Source: Pelagerythrobacter sp041912895 (GTDB taxonomy: Bacteria; Pseudomonadota; Alphaproteobacteria; Sphingomonadales; Sphingomonadaceae). Taken from it: a stretch of 64,000 bases of DNA. Of this stretch, positions 35,596 through 43,639 are shown one piece after another. Position numbers and translations under genes: made by a program. Location: positions 372,001-436,000 of the forward strand of contig NZ_JAYSGI010000002.1 of the NCBI RefSeq assembly GCF_041912895.1, given 5' to 3'. The notes below the pieces were generated by a model. It was not told the DNA's origin, did no database searches, and worked only from the letters and a program-made list of their open reading frames with translations. How positions within the stretch are numbered: position 1 is the first letter of the stretch; the number at the start of each line of letters is the position of its first letter.

Positions 35596-36527
35596 CAGAT
35601 TCTCCCCATGCCTGCTAGTATGCCGACACCCTGTCCGAGCGCGCCGGTTATTCCACCAATCAGGGCATTGCTGTTATTCGCCCGCGCCACCGCAGCATTT
35701 GCCAGCGCATTGCCATTCGCCACCGCGAGATTGCCCGCGTTGTTCGCGTAGGTCGTATTGACGCCCGACATCGCATTCGCCGCCCCGCTGGTGAGGTTTT
35801 GCTGCTCGCCGAGCATGTTCCAATAGTTGCCGAACTCGTTGCTGGCGAAGTTCTGGCCGTATTCCTGAGCCGCCTTCATCGCGGCTCCGCTCTGGAGCGT
35901 GCCTGCACCGGCATAGCCGCTGTTGAGGGCGTTCATCCCCTCGCCGAGACGGAATTGGTAACCGGTCGAATTACGGAACACGTCGAACGCATTTTGCGCC
36001 GTCTGCTGAGCGGATTGCTGGGGGTTGGAGCCAGCGGCAGGCGCAGCGGCGGACGGCAGAGCGCGGCCCTCCTTCTGCCCGTAATTCTGGTAGTGCCACT
36101 GCGCATAGGCCTGCGGTGTGGCGAACGTGGAACGCTCGTCGTTATCGTCGAAATACTCCCGCGCCACATCGGGGTTGGCGGTAAGGTAGGCATCCCACTG
36201 GCCACCGGACCGCGCGCGGTAGCCGGACGTGTCGGGGTTTGCGCCCTGATACATCGCAAGCGCGTTGACCGGCTGATTGTTGTTTTCTGCCCCGGCGAGC
36301 CCGAGCAGCGCATTTCTCGCGTTCATCGCCGGAAGACCCGCGTTATAGATCGGCTGCTGTAGTGCAAGGTTCTCGCCCCGCGCCTGCTGCTGGGCAGCGA
36401 TCGCCTTATCGTTCGCAGCGGTCTGCGCGTCCGTGCTGCGATTGATCGCCTTGCTGTTCTTGCTCGCGCCGATGGCCGACGCGCCCGCGCCGACAACTCC
36501 GACGCCGATTGCTGCTCCTATCGGCAT
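35595..36527 (-). CDS. P22/T7-like DNA ejection protein
   Basis: 310 residues. Opens with a hydrophobic Gly/Ala segment (GAAIGVGVVGAGASAIGASKN) followed by Gln/Asn/Ala-rich helices and a C-terminal Gly-rich hydrophobic tail (GGITGALGQGVGILAGMG). This layout is typical of podovirus pilot/ejection proteins such as P22 gp7/gp20 types. Overlaps the GNAT-like gene by 10 bp. Confidence 0.7.
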   Translation of the reverse strand: MPIGAAIGVGVVGAGASAIGASKNSKAINRSTDAQTAANDKAIAAQQQARGENLALQQPIYNAGLPAMNARNALLGLAGAENNNQPVNALAMYQGANPDTSGYRARSGGQWDAYLTANPDVAREYFDDNDERSTFATPQAYAQWHYQNYGQKEGRALPSAAAPAAGSNPQQSAQQTAQNAFDVFRNSTGYQFRLGEGMNALNSGYAGAGTLQSGAAMKAAQEYGQNFASNEFGNYWNMLGEQQNLTSGAANAMSGVNTTYANNAGNLAVANGNALANAAVARANNSNALIGGITGALGQGVGILAGMGRI

Positions 36528-37249
36528 TGCAAAACCTCCATTCCTTCCTGACCCAGCCCCAAGATTGCATCGCCCACATCAACGGCGACCGGGGCGACCG
36601 AAAGCAGTGTGATCGGTTGGTATCCGGCGAAGCGCGCCCACAAGCTGTAGAAGGCAGCGCCCTTGCCGGGTTGGCCGCGTTCGAACATCAGCAGTGAGGC
36701 ACCCACGGCGCGCTCGTGCGCTGCGTCGTGCGGATGCTCCGGCAGGTTCGATCCCGCCTCGCGCTTCGCCGTTTCTAGTAGCGAGTGGAACCGCTCGCCG
36801 TGCGTCTCCAGCGACGGGTTGTTCATTGCCCATCGCATGATCGGGACTTCGCAGAACTCGGTAGCTCCGAGCAATTCGTGATTGCGCTCGAACAATGCCC
36901 GCAGCGATCCGGCCCGCGCAAAGCCCTTCGCGGCCTTGTTCGATTTGGGAACCTTCGACCAGATCGCTACGCAGTCGGTGCGGGTGAATACCCACTCCAT
37001 AGCGGATCGCATTGCTGCGATCGTAGCGCTGCCGCGACCGGGCTTGAACATTGAATGCACTTCGAGATTGCCCGGCGACAAAGGCGTAAGAACGAATCCA
37101 CCGTGTTCACCGACCAAGGCAAAGTTGGTGGGATCACTTACCAAATCGCTCAGGTCCAAATCGCCTTCACCGCCCAATGTTGGTCGGACGGCAGGATCAT
37201 TCGCAACTTCGTTCAGCGAGGATGCGTCGAAGGTCCGACGAATAGTCAT
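36518..37249 (-). CDS. GNAT-like internal virion protein (T7 gp13-like position)
   Basis: 243 residues. The N-terminal half resembles an acyl-CoA N-acyltransferase fold (FALVGEHGGFVLTPL, FKPGRGSATIAAMRSAMEWVF, SNKAAKGFARAGSL), as in the internal protein of T7-type phages. The C-terminal half is a phage-specific helical region. ATG 37249 overlaps the upstream stop by 4 bp. Enzymatic activity is not certain. Confidence 0.7.
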   Translation of the reverse strand: MTIRRTFDASSLNEVANDPAVRPTLGGEGDLDLSDLVSDPTNFALVGEHGGFVLTPLSPGNLEVHSMFKPGRGSATIAAMRSAMEWVFTRTDCVAIWSKVPKSNKAAKGFARAGSLRALFERNHELLGATEFCEVPIMRWAMNNPSLETHGERFHSLLETAKREAGSNLPEHPHDAAHERAVGASLLMFERGQPGKGAAFYSLWARFAGYQPITLLSVAPVAVDVGDAILGLGQEGMEVLQCR

Positions 37250-37713
37250 TGGGTCCGGCTCCACTCCACAAGCTCTCTGGCTTGCGCGTGAACCTCAGCA
37301 GGAAGTTCCTCGGCATGGGAGGCAACAATCGCAGCCATTTGTTCGTCGCCATCGATCGCCATCAGCTCTGACAACGCAAGCGCCCGCGCGGCGAATGGCA
37401 CACCTGCATCTGCCAGGCCGTTCCGGGTGAGATCGGCCGCTATTGCGTCGTAAAGATAGACAGCTTGGCGGCGATCGGGGGTTTGCCCTTGCGCCGCAGC
37501 AAGTCGAATGAACGTTAGAGCTTCAACAAGCGAAATGAGGCGTGTGACACCTGAGCTTGCCTCTGCATCCACGTAGGCCGCGTTTGCCAGAACCCGGAGT
37601 GAATCTCTGTCACCGAATGCCGCAGCTACGATTGGCGAGGCATGGGGATTGCTCTGATCTGCTTTCCGTAGAGCATCAGAGAGGATGCTGCCGAGCGTAA
37701 GACCGCCGCTCAT
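37246..37713 (-). CDS. hypothetical phage-operon protein
   Basis: 155 residues, all-helical, Ala-rich; no family recognised. TPR-like spacing of small residues is possible but not compelling. It overlaps both neighbours by 4 bp (ATGA), placing it firmly in the operon. Confidence 0.65.
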   Translation of the reverse strand: MSGGLTLGSILSDALRKADQSNPHASPIVAAAFGDRDSLRVLANAAYVDAEASSGVTRLISLVEALTFIRLAAAQGQTPDRRQAVYLYDAIAADLTRNGLADAGVPFAARALALSELMAIDGDEQMAAIVASHAEELPAEVHAQARELVEWSRTQ

Positions 37714-37829
37714 TTGTCGCCGCCTCTCGGGTGAACCAGCAACCCTGGATCTATGTATCCGATCAAACCGGCGTCAGACGCGCGTCGGGCCAACTCCGCT
37801 CTGAAAGCGGAATCGGCCCGAGAACTCAT
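37710..37829 (-). CDS. 39-residue protein heading the ejection operon
   Basis: A short frame starting ATG 37829 (AGGA about 8 bp upstream) and stopping TGA 37710, which overlaps the next gene's ATG in ATGA. The product is Arg/Ala-rich with the ending LIGYIDPGLLVHPRGGDK. The overlap style matches the rest of the operon, which is the main evidence that it is translated. Confidence 0.55.
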   Translation of the reverse strand: MSSRADSAFRAELARRASDAGLIGYIDPGLLVHPRGGDK

Positions 37830-38245
37830 GTGGACATCCTGCAACACTCAAACACCTCTGTCATCACGACGATGTGTGCTTCGTCGGTAGCACAGAAATT
37901 TTGCAAGGTCCACCCCTAGGCTGGGCCAGATTGGACGGACAACGCCGATGAGCTGGCGAGCTATGTGAGACATCCGCCCGCGGGCGGTTGGTCATTGTCG
38001 AGGTATCTAGTAAGCCTGCGCTGTCCTATCAGGACCTGAAGCCCCGCCGATCATGCAACCCCGGCGGGGCTTCTTGGCACTAGCCTAGTCGCACCATCCC
38101 TCCCGACGCCCGCTCCATGTCCGTGCGAGCCCATCGGCTACCAGTTGGTCGCCGATTGAGCCGCGGCTGTTCGTGAAGATGGCAAGGGTTCTAAGTTCCG
38201 CTAAGACTCCCGTTAGCTTTTCGTGCTATCGGCAGACACCTGACC
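37830..38245. other. intergenic control region
   Basis: 416 bp with no convincing gene. It must hold the leftward operon's promoter; TTGCAA on the minus strand (around 37905) is a weak -35 candidate. A strong hairpin lies at 38038-38073 and is listed separately. Confidence 0.5.
38038..38073 (+). terminator. 12-bp perfect stem hairpin, possible terminator
   Basis: GAAGCCCCGCCG (38038-38049) pairs perfectly with CGGCGGGGCTTC (38062-38073) around a 12-nt loop. The following TTGG gives only a weak U-tract. No annotated rightward gene ends before it, so it may end a short RNA or insulate the divergent promoters. Confidence 0.5.
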
Positions 38246-39379
38246 ATGATCGGGGTGGGCATGTTCAATTCGTCGAGCATCTTTGCTGTTCTCGCGCTGT
38301 TCGGCCTCATGGGCTCAAGTCCGGCAATGGCAGCAGAAATCTCTGCGGTGGAGCTCGATTCAGAGCTGGTAGCCATCGCAATTGAAGGCGAAATTGCCAG
38401 TGGCGATGGCGCGACATTTCGACGCGAGGCTGCCAAACACGAAGCGGCGGTGGTTCTGCTCGACAGCGAGGGTGGGTCGACGCTTGACGCGCTCGAAATC
38501 GGAGAAGCGATACGGCTGCGGGGCTTCTCCACTCTCGTTATAAATGATGCCGTATGCGCGTCGGCCTGCGGTCTGATTTGGCTAGCGGGAACGCCCCGGC
38601 TCCTATCGCAGTCTGCGCAAGTTGGGTTTCACGCGACCTACATCGACGAGCAAGGCAGGAAGTTGGAGTCGGGTGTCGGAAACGCCTTGGTCGGGCGATA
38701 TCTCACCGTGCTGAATCTCCCCATGAAGGCGATTGTTTTCGCAACGATGGCCTCGCCCAATCAGTTGAACTGGCTCGATCGGTCAAACTATCTCGAGGCG
38801 GGTATAGACACTCAACTCATCGAAGATTTCGACGGCGGCTCTGGCGATGAAACCGCTACGGCGCCCCAACTGCCACCTCCAATCCGCACTTATCCAACAC
38901 AATCAAGAGCGACTGATACATCGGAATGGGCAAGTATCGGGCACTGGCGGGTGATGGTCGATAAGACGCTTGGTGATTCCTGCTTTTTGATCACGCAATT
39001 TGAGGACAATACGAACTTTCGGATCGGGTTCGATCGGAAAAACGGTGGCCAAAATTATCTTATGCTGGGCAACGAGGCTTGGGGATCGCTCAATGTGGGC
39101 GACCAGCACGGGATGACATTTCAATTCGACGCTGAATCGCCTTGGGAGGCGCAGGCCGAGGTAGTTGATCTCAATGGCTACGTTGCCTTGATGGTGTCTT
39201 TTTCGGATAGCGCGTTCTGGGTGGAATTCGCGATGTCCGAATGGCTCGATATAGCAACAGGCTCGCGCAACGTGGCAACGTTGACTTTGGATCAGTCTCG
39301 TCCGGCACTGGATTCCCTGATTGAATGCCAGCAGCATTATAGCGCTCAGTGGGACGGCAGAGATCCGTTCGCAGGGTAG
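38246..39379 (+). CDS. exported ClpP/SppA-like serine peptidase-fold protein
   Basis: 377 residues (ATG 38261 is an alternative start). Signal peptide ending SSPAMAAE, then a ClpP/crotonase-like domain: LLDSEGGSTLDALEIGEAIR, nucleophile Ser106 in VCASACGLIWLAG, and His129 in VGFHATYID, as in COG3904 periplasmic proteins. The C-terminal 170 residues are a beta-rich domain of unknown kind. It would act in the periplasm; a role in cell entry or surface modification by the element is only a guess. Confidence 0.75.
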   Translation: MIGVGMFNSSSIFAVLALFGLMGSSPAMAAEISAVELDSELVAIAIEGEIASGDGATFRREAAKHEAAVVLLDSEGGSTLDALEIGEAIRLRGFSTLVINDAVCASACGLIWLAGTPRLLSQSAQVGFHATYIDEQGRKLESGVGNALVGRYLTVLNLPMKAIVFATMASPNQLNWLDRSNYLEAGIDTQLIEDFDGGSGDETATAPQLPPPIRTYPTQSRATDTSEWASIGHWRVMVDKTLGDSCFLITQFEDNTNFRIGFDRKNGGQNYLMLGNEAWGSLNVGDQHGMTFQFDAESPWEAQAEVVDLNGYVALMVSFSDSAFWVEFAMSEWLDIATGSRNVATLTLDQSRPALDSLIECQQHYSAQWDGRDPFAG

Positions 39380-39424
39380 CAGGACGCCGAACCTCTGAGC
39401 CCGCGCGCCGTCTGAGGATGGGGA

Positions 39425-39733
39425 TTGGCAGCGCTTTCGGAAAGCGACATACTTCAAGCGATGCCAGTGCTCGAACGTCTCGAATCCCCAAGTCGGTCAG
39501 GTGGCGCACTCGATCGCTGGAAGCGTGGTGCGACCGTCGCCTTGCTCATAGTTATCGGAATGCTTCCGGGCGCCGTCGCCGCGGCGATTGTAGGCGTCGC
39601 AGTTGAGTGGCTGGCAGGCGAAACGGCGGCCGTGATTGCCGGAGTAGTTACGTTTGCGATTGTGGGGCCTTGGGCGCTCGGTCAGCCTTGGCTTGTCCGC
39701 CAGATCGGTAGCCTGGCCAGGGCAGCAGCCTAG
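39425..39733 (+). CDS. small two-helix membrane protein
   Basis: 102 residues with two transmembrane segments (VALLIVIGMLPGAVAAAIVGV; AVIAGVVTFAIVGPWALG) and short polar ends. Start TTG 39425 is preferred because GAGG lies 8 bp upstream and the next ATG (39461) has no ribosome site. Function unknown. Its stop overlaps the convergent XRE gene by 4 bp. Confidence 0.6.
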   Translation: MAALSESDILQAMPVLERLESPSRSGGALDRWKRGATVALLIVIGMLPGAVAAAIVGVAVEWLAGETAAVIAGVVTFAIVGPWALGQPWLVRQIGSLARAAA

Positions 39734-39963
39734 CCCTCATTCTCTCGGGCTGGGACCGATACACTCACTCGATCTGCGCGCTGCGCAAATTTTGCTCCGG
39801 CATCCGAAAGCGCTTTCGCCATCGCCTCAACAGATGCTGCGCCAACGGTTTCGCCGAGTTCAAATCGAGCGACAGTAGCCCTCCCGACCTTTGCCGCAGT
39901 TGCCAGATCGGTCAGGGACCATTTCAGCGCGGCTCGAGCCATGCGGGATTGCGTCGGGGTCAT
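39730..39963 (-). CDS. XRE-family repressor-like HTH protein
   Basis: 77 residues. HTH_3 domain at about 5-62: SRMARAALKWSLTDLATAAKVGRATVARFELGETVGAASVEAMAKAL. It diverges from the gene at 40113 and lies beside paired palindromic operators, so it is the likely regulator of the rightward module and of itself. Confidence 0.85.
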   Translation of the reverse strand: MTPTQSRMARAALKWSLTDLATAAKVGRATVARFELGETVGAASVEAMAKALSDAGAKFAQRADRVSVSVPARENEG

Positions 39964-39966
39964 AGA

Positions 39967-40027
39967 GATAACGATAGTATCATATCGGGGTTGACGCAAG
40001 CCAGCGCCCAATGATAACAACGTTATC
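39967..40027. promoter_or_regulatory. divergent promoters with paired operators
   Basis: Two 15-bp sites with GATA...TATC ends: a perfect one, GATAACAACGTTATC (40013-40027), and an imperfect one, GATAACGATAGTATC (39967-39981). The first overlaps the -10 (GATAAC, 40013) of a rightward promoter whose -35 TTGACG is at 39991 (16-bp spacer). The second overlaps a leftward -10 TATGAT (39984-39979) for the XRE gene. Confidence 0.6.
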
Positions 40028-40112
40028 GCTTGAAGTAGTTTCAAGCGGGCCGAGCGGAAGCTGGAACCTTCCGACCCGGCCCTATCGCAACCCTGTCTGA
40101 GAGGGCGCAACT

Positions 40113-40601
40113 ATGAGCGCAGGTAGCACAATCATCAATTTCGCAGAAGCGCGACAGCGCTTCGCCGGACGGCGCCGATCTAAAGCTGACCGGGACAAGC
40201 CCGAGTGGTGCGACGACATAGCGACCCTCGCTGCATACGCCGAAATGGTCCGGGCTGAGCACGACGCCGAGTCAGCACGCATCCGCTTTGAGCGAACGCG
40301 CGAGAAGATCACCGAGCACTGGTGGGAAGGCCCCGAGGATATCCAGAGCCGCATCAACAAAAACAACGCCCAATGGACCAAATACATCGCGCTGCTTGCA
40401 TACCTCGCCGTGTTGCCGGCCAAGACCCGAAGCCAAGCGCGGGTGAAGCGCAGCGCAATTCCCAAGATGTGGCTGAATGCTGATCGCGATAGCGAGGGCA
40501 TCAAACCGGGAACCATCGGGGCTAGCTTTGCAGCCATGCGCGAAGGTTGCCTTCTCGACGACCATCTCTTCCCGCCCAGCCTGAAGCTGGCGCGGAGGTG
40601 A
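40113..40601 (+). CDS. hypothetical protein of the element
   Basis: 162 residues; basic and helical (INFAEARQRFAGRRRSK; AEHDAESARIRFERTREKI). No family recognised. First gene of a rightward run controlled by the XRE-linked promoter. Confidence 0.6.
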   Translation: MSAGSTIINFAEARQRFAGRRRSKADRDKPEWCDDIATLAAYAEMVRAEHDAESARIRFERTREKITEHWWEGPEDIQSRINKNNAQWTKYIALLAYLAVLPAKTRSQARVKRSAIPKMWLNADRDSEGIKPGTIGASFAAMREGCLLDDHLFPPSLKLARR

Positions 40602-40627
40602 CGACTAATCTCAATGGGAGAACGACG

Positions 40628-40945
40628 ATGAAGGAATTTGGACACTTCAACCTGCCGGCCCCGATCATCAAGGACCCTCATGGCGCGATTGAGGATGAGC
40701 GTGGCCGACTATGGATCACCCAAAAGTTGGTTGGCGAGTTACAGGGCGGCATCGAGCGCCTCGACGAGATCGCGCGCAAGCATAAGCACAACCCGCAATC
40801 GCTCAGCGATGATGTTTTCGTCGTGCGCGCAGAGGCGCTCAGCGCCTTAGCGGAAGCCATCGACGAACGCCTCGATCACGCACTGCAGATGCACGACGCT
40901 ATCGTCGACCACCTGAACCGAGAAGCCCACGCAAAGGCAGAGTGA
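40628..40945 (+). CDS. hypothetical protein of the element
   Basis: 105 residues, N-terminal LPAPIIKDPHGAIEDERGRLWITQ, then acidic helical region rich in His and Asp (DERLDHALQMHDAIVDHLN). Unknown. It follows the preceding gene by 26 bp. Confidence 0.6.
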   Translation: MKEFGHFNLPAPIIKDPHGAIEDERGRLWITQKLVGELQGGIERLDEIARKHKHNPQSLSDDVFVVRAEALSALAEAIDERLDHALQMHDAIVDHLNREAHAKAE

Positions 40946-41019
40946 TGCCGCCTGTAGGGCCGGGTCATGTCCGGCCCTCGAATGGCATCATTGCCGAAGC
41001 CGAAAAAAGGAATTCACCC

Positions 41020-41940
41020 ATGCAATACAACACGACAATGGCCCACAGCGACAAGCGCCGGAAGTGGGAAGAGGCTTATGCCGCGCACGATGCCTTCGCC
41101 GAAGCCGGTGATGACGGCACCGATTTTGGCGGCACGGCCATCGCCGACCGAGCCAACGAAGCTGAGTCTCAACTCTTTCATGAGTATCTGACCCACCCTT
41201 CTACTACGCCAGCCGAGATGCAGGACAAGTTGACGACGATGCGCAAGCGCGGACCGCTTCATCTCGAGAACCTTTGCTGGAACGAAAAGGACATCACCGC
41301 TTACCTCGATCTTATCGAACGGGATCTGATCAATATGGTCCGCCCGAATGTTTCGAAGGCGGTTGCCGACGCATTCGATGCTTGGTCGCGGGCTCACGAG
41401 GTTTACTGGTCGCGCAGCGATTGGTCTGATGATGCTTCCTCGTCGCTTTGCGAAACCGAGGATGCCGCGGCACAGACCCTCCATGCCGTGCCTTGCACCA
41501 CCCCGGGCGACTTCATCGCTAAGGCGTATGTCGAGTTGATGAGCGAATATGGTGCGCAGGGCCACGGACCTAGCGGTCTCGCTTTCGCAGTCGCGGAAAC
41601 GAACATCGGCCGGGACGCCGATCGCATGAAACTTCGGGATATCATCGCCAGCGATCTCGGTTGCTGCATGACTGCGCTCGGAACGACGGATTTCGATGCC
41701 GGTCGCTGGGTTGCTGCAGCCCGCCTTCATGGCAAGCAAGTCAGTTTGATGCTTACAGATACGGGGCGTCAGCTTTCCTTTGGCGACCCCGGTGGGACCG
41801 GCATGCTGGACGCTCTTCAGCGCCTCACCGCTAATGGCTTGAAGATGATTTCGAAAGAACGCTGCATCGCAATCGCAGACGAGGTGGAAGCGAACCATCG
41901 GGACCTCGTTTATCGTAGTCAAGCGCTCGAACCTGCCTGA
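41020..41940 (+). CDS. hypothetical protein of the element
   Basis: 306 residues, no family recognised. Trp/Asp-rich middle (DAWSRAHEVYWSRSDWSDD) and a C-terminal alpha/beta-like part (VSLMLTDTGRQLSFGDPGGTGMLDALQRL). AAAAGG spaced before ATG 41020 fixes the start. No signal or membrane helix. Confidence 0.6.
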   Translation: MQYNTTMAHSDKRRKWEEAYAAHDAFAEAGDDGTDFGGTAIADRANEAESQLFHEYLTHPSTTPAEMQDKLTTMRKRGPLHLENLCWNEKDITAYLDLIERDLINMVRPNVSKAVADAFDAWSRAHEVYWSRSDWSDDASSSLCETEDAAAQTLHAVPCTTPGDFIAKAYVELMSEYGAQGHGPSGLAFAVAETNIGRDADRMKLRDIIASDLGCCMTALGTTDFDAGRWVAAARLHGKQVSLMLTDTGRQLSFGDPGGTGMLDALQRLTANGLKMISKERCIAIADEVEANHRDLVYRSQALEPA

Positions 41941-41949
41941 GCGTAATTG

Positions 41950-42513
41950 ATGAAAGGGCAAGGAATCCTGCCTTTCGAAAGCGCCCTGTCATCGCTGTCC
42001 TCTTCCGGCGGTGGCAGGGTCCATTCCTTTGCGCAAAGCCTGGCGCTGTCAGAAAGCTTTACGGACGCGCCATGGTGGCAGGAGCTCTACCGCAGGGCCT
42101 TCCCGACCATGGTCAGTGCAGTAAGCGTCCGTCAGGACGGCTGGGCGCAACGTGGCGGCATCGATCGCGTGATCACGCTTGCGTGTGGACGGGTTTTCAC
42201 CGTCGACGAAAAGGTGCGCACAAACGACTGGCCAGATATTCTGCTCGAGCGATGGAGCGACGAGCAGCGAGCTAAGCCCGGCTGGATCCAGAAGCCTCTC
42301 GCTTGCGACTTCATTGCCTATGCGTTCGCGCCCAGCCGCCGCTGTTATCTGCTCCCGGTTGCGCCCCTGCAACGAGCATGGCGGATGAACGGGCGGCACT
42401 GGATCGAGCAGTTTGGTGAGAGGCGAGCCCAGAACGTCGGCTATCGTTCGAACAATGTGCCTGTGCCGATCCAAACGCTGATGGATGCGGTCGCTGCGGC
42501 GATGGTTCTTTGA
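41950..42513 (+). CDS. PD-(D/E)XK nuclease-like phage protein
   Basis: 187 residues. The segment GGIDRVITLACGRVFTVDEKVR carries the spaced Asp...D-E-K of a PD-(D/E)XK active site, followed by CDFIAYAFAPSRRCYLLPV as the core strand. Alphaproteobacterial phages commonly carry proteins of this shape. Function could be DNA processing in replication. Starts 9 bp after the previous stop. Confidence 0.55.
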   Translation: MKGQGILPFESALSSLSSSGGGRVHSFAQSLALSESFTDAPWWQELYRRAFPTMVSAVSVRQDGWAQRGGIDRVITLACGRVFTVDEKVRTNDWPDILLERWSDEQRAKPGWIQKPLACDFIAYAFAPSRRCYLLPVAPLQRAWRMNGRHWIEQFGERRAQNVGYRSNNVPVPIQTLMDAVAAAMVL

Positions 42514-42598
42514 ACCTGAGCCAGCCGATCACTCGCGATGGTATTCACAATTATCAAAGGTTTTTCTGCCAGCCCTCTTCTTGGGAGGATAGCCGGAG

Positions 42599-43087
42599 AT
42601 GAAACTGGGCATTGCAGCCATTCTGCTCGCCGGTGCGTCGAGTTCCGCAGCCGATGACGGGTTAGTCAAGGGCTACGAAGCTGGTCAGTCATGGGCCGCC
42701 GACGGAGTTCCCGCACGGTGCATGATCGAAGTGTCCCTGCCAGCGGATAAAGCCTCACTGGAGACGGAAAGGGGGCGAGAAGGCGCTGCAATGAAGGCTC
42801 AAATCCTAGCAGGCCTTTTTCGGATCAAGGTGAAGAATATGGACTCGTTGGTAGGGCTGCTGGAGCGCAGATTCGCCCGTGATCAAGATCTGTATGATAA
42901 TGGTTTGATCAGCGAGAATGAGTATCACGAGAGGGTCACTCGTGAGAAGAGAGCCAATGATGAGTCGATCGCGTCAATCTCCAACGCCATGCGGCGGTAT
43001 CCGTCATGCGATTTTTTCAAGCGTATGACCTTCTCTCCCACGGTTAGGAAGGCGAAGGCGCTGATACACGAGAATGCCAGCGAGTAG
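42599..43087 (+). CDS. exported hypothetical protein
   Basis: 162 residues with signal peptide MKLGIAAILLAGASSSAADD; the mature part has two Cys (RCMIEVS and PSCDFF) and a helical charged middle. Unknown periplasmic protein. GGGAGG is 8-10 bp before the ATG. Confidence 0.55.
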   Translation: MKLGIAAILLAGASSSAADDGLVKGYEAGQSWAADGVPARCMIEVSLPADKASLETERGREGAAMKAQILAGLFRIKVKNMDSLVGLLERRFARDQDLYDNGLISENEYHERVTREKRANDESIASISNAMRRYPSCDFFKRMTFSPTVRKAKALIHENASE

Positions 43088-43162
43088 GCCGACTTAGCTC
43101 TCCGAATGCGAGTATCATGCATTTGAGGCGGCCCGTCCGAAGATGCAGACCCGGTGGCGAAC

Positions 43163-43639
43163 CTACAGCTCCCACAACACGGGTAGACCCCTCCCGCAAG
43201 TTCTGTTCCGCCGCGATGTAACACCGAACTGCACGACATGGGCAACACCGCCGTCGAACAGCAACTGACGCGATGATCGGAGGAATTGCGCCAATCCGCC
43301 GGCGTGGGCCATCCCGATGCGCACCCCGAACAGGCCTTCATCAGACCAGCCGTTCCGCACCGCATAGCCGGCATGGTTCTCGTAGAGCCAACACGCATCG
43401 TCCGTGATCGTGAGCCAGTCGTTGAGAGACCAGCCCGGCGGCGGCGCGAACTGGTCGATGGCCGACAGTCGAGCGTGCCACTCCCGCAAGACCACGGCTG
43501 GATTTCGCGGCATGGGAACGAGCGCGCCCGTACCGTTTGTGCCAATAGTGCCGTTAGAGGGGCTTTTGGCGCTAATGGCACTATTGGCACGCTCATCCTC
43601 GTTCGCGATCTCGCGAGCGCGCTCAGCCCATTTACCCAT
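43163..43639 (-). CDS. hypothetical protein downstream of DUF3987 gene
   Basis: 158 residues. N-terminal polar repeat-like stretch (SPSNGTIGTNGTG) encoded by the iteron-like hairpin, followed by a Trp-rich domain (PPPGWSLNDWLTITDDACWLYENHAGYAVRNGW). Proteins of this layout follow DUF3987 genes in related elements. It overlaps the DUF3987 stop by 8 bp. Confidence 0.65.
   Translation of the reverse strand: MGKWAERAREIANEDERANSAISAKSPSNGTIGTNGTGALVPMPRNPAVVLREWHARLSAIDQFAPPPGWSLNDWLTITDDACWLYENHAGYAVRNGWSDEGLFGVRIGMAHAGGLAQFLRSSRQLLFDGGVAHVVQFGVTSRRNRTCGRGLPVLWEL
43539..43590. repeat. 19-bp-arm hairpin made of iteron-like units
   Basis: Arms at 43539-43557 and 43572-43590 match in 18 of 19 positions around a 14-nt loop. 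The arms contain CAATAGTGC units in 9-bp phase, matching 28674-28691. It lies inside the coding sequence of the gene after DUF3987 and may be a replication signal. Confidence 0.55.

Noticed and set aside
37731..37919. 62-codon plus-strand frame
   Set aside because: Antisense to the coupled 39-residue gene, with no clear ribosome site or family.
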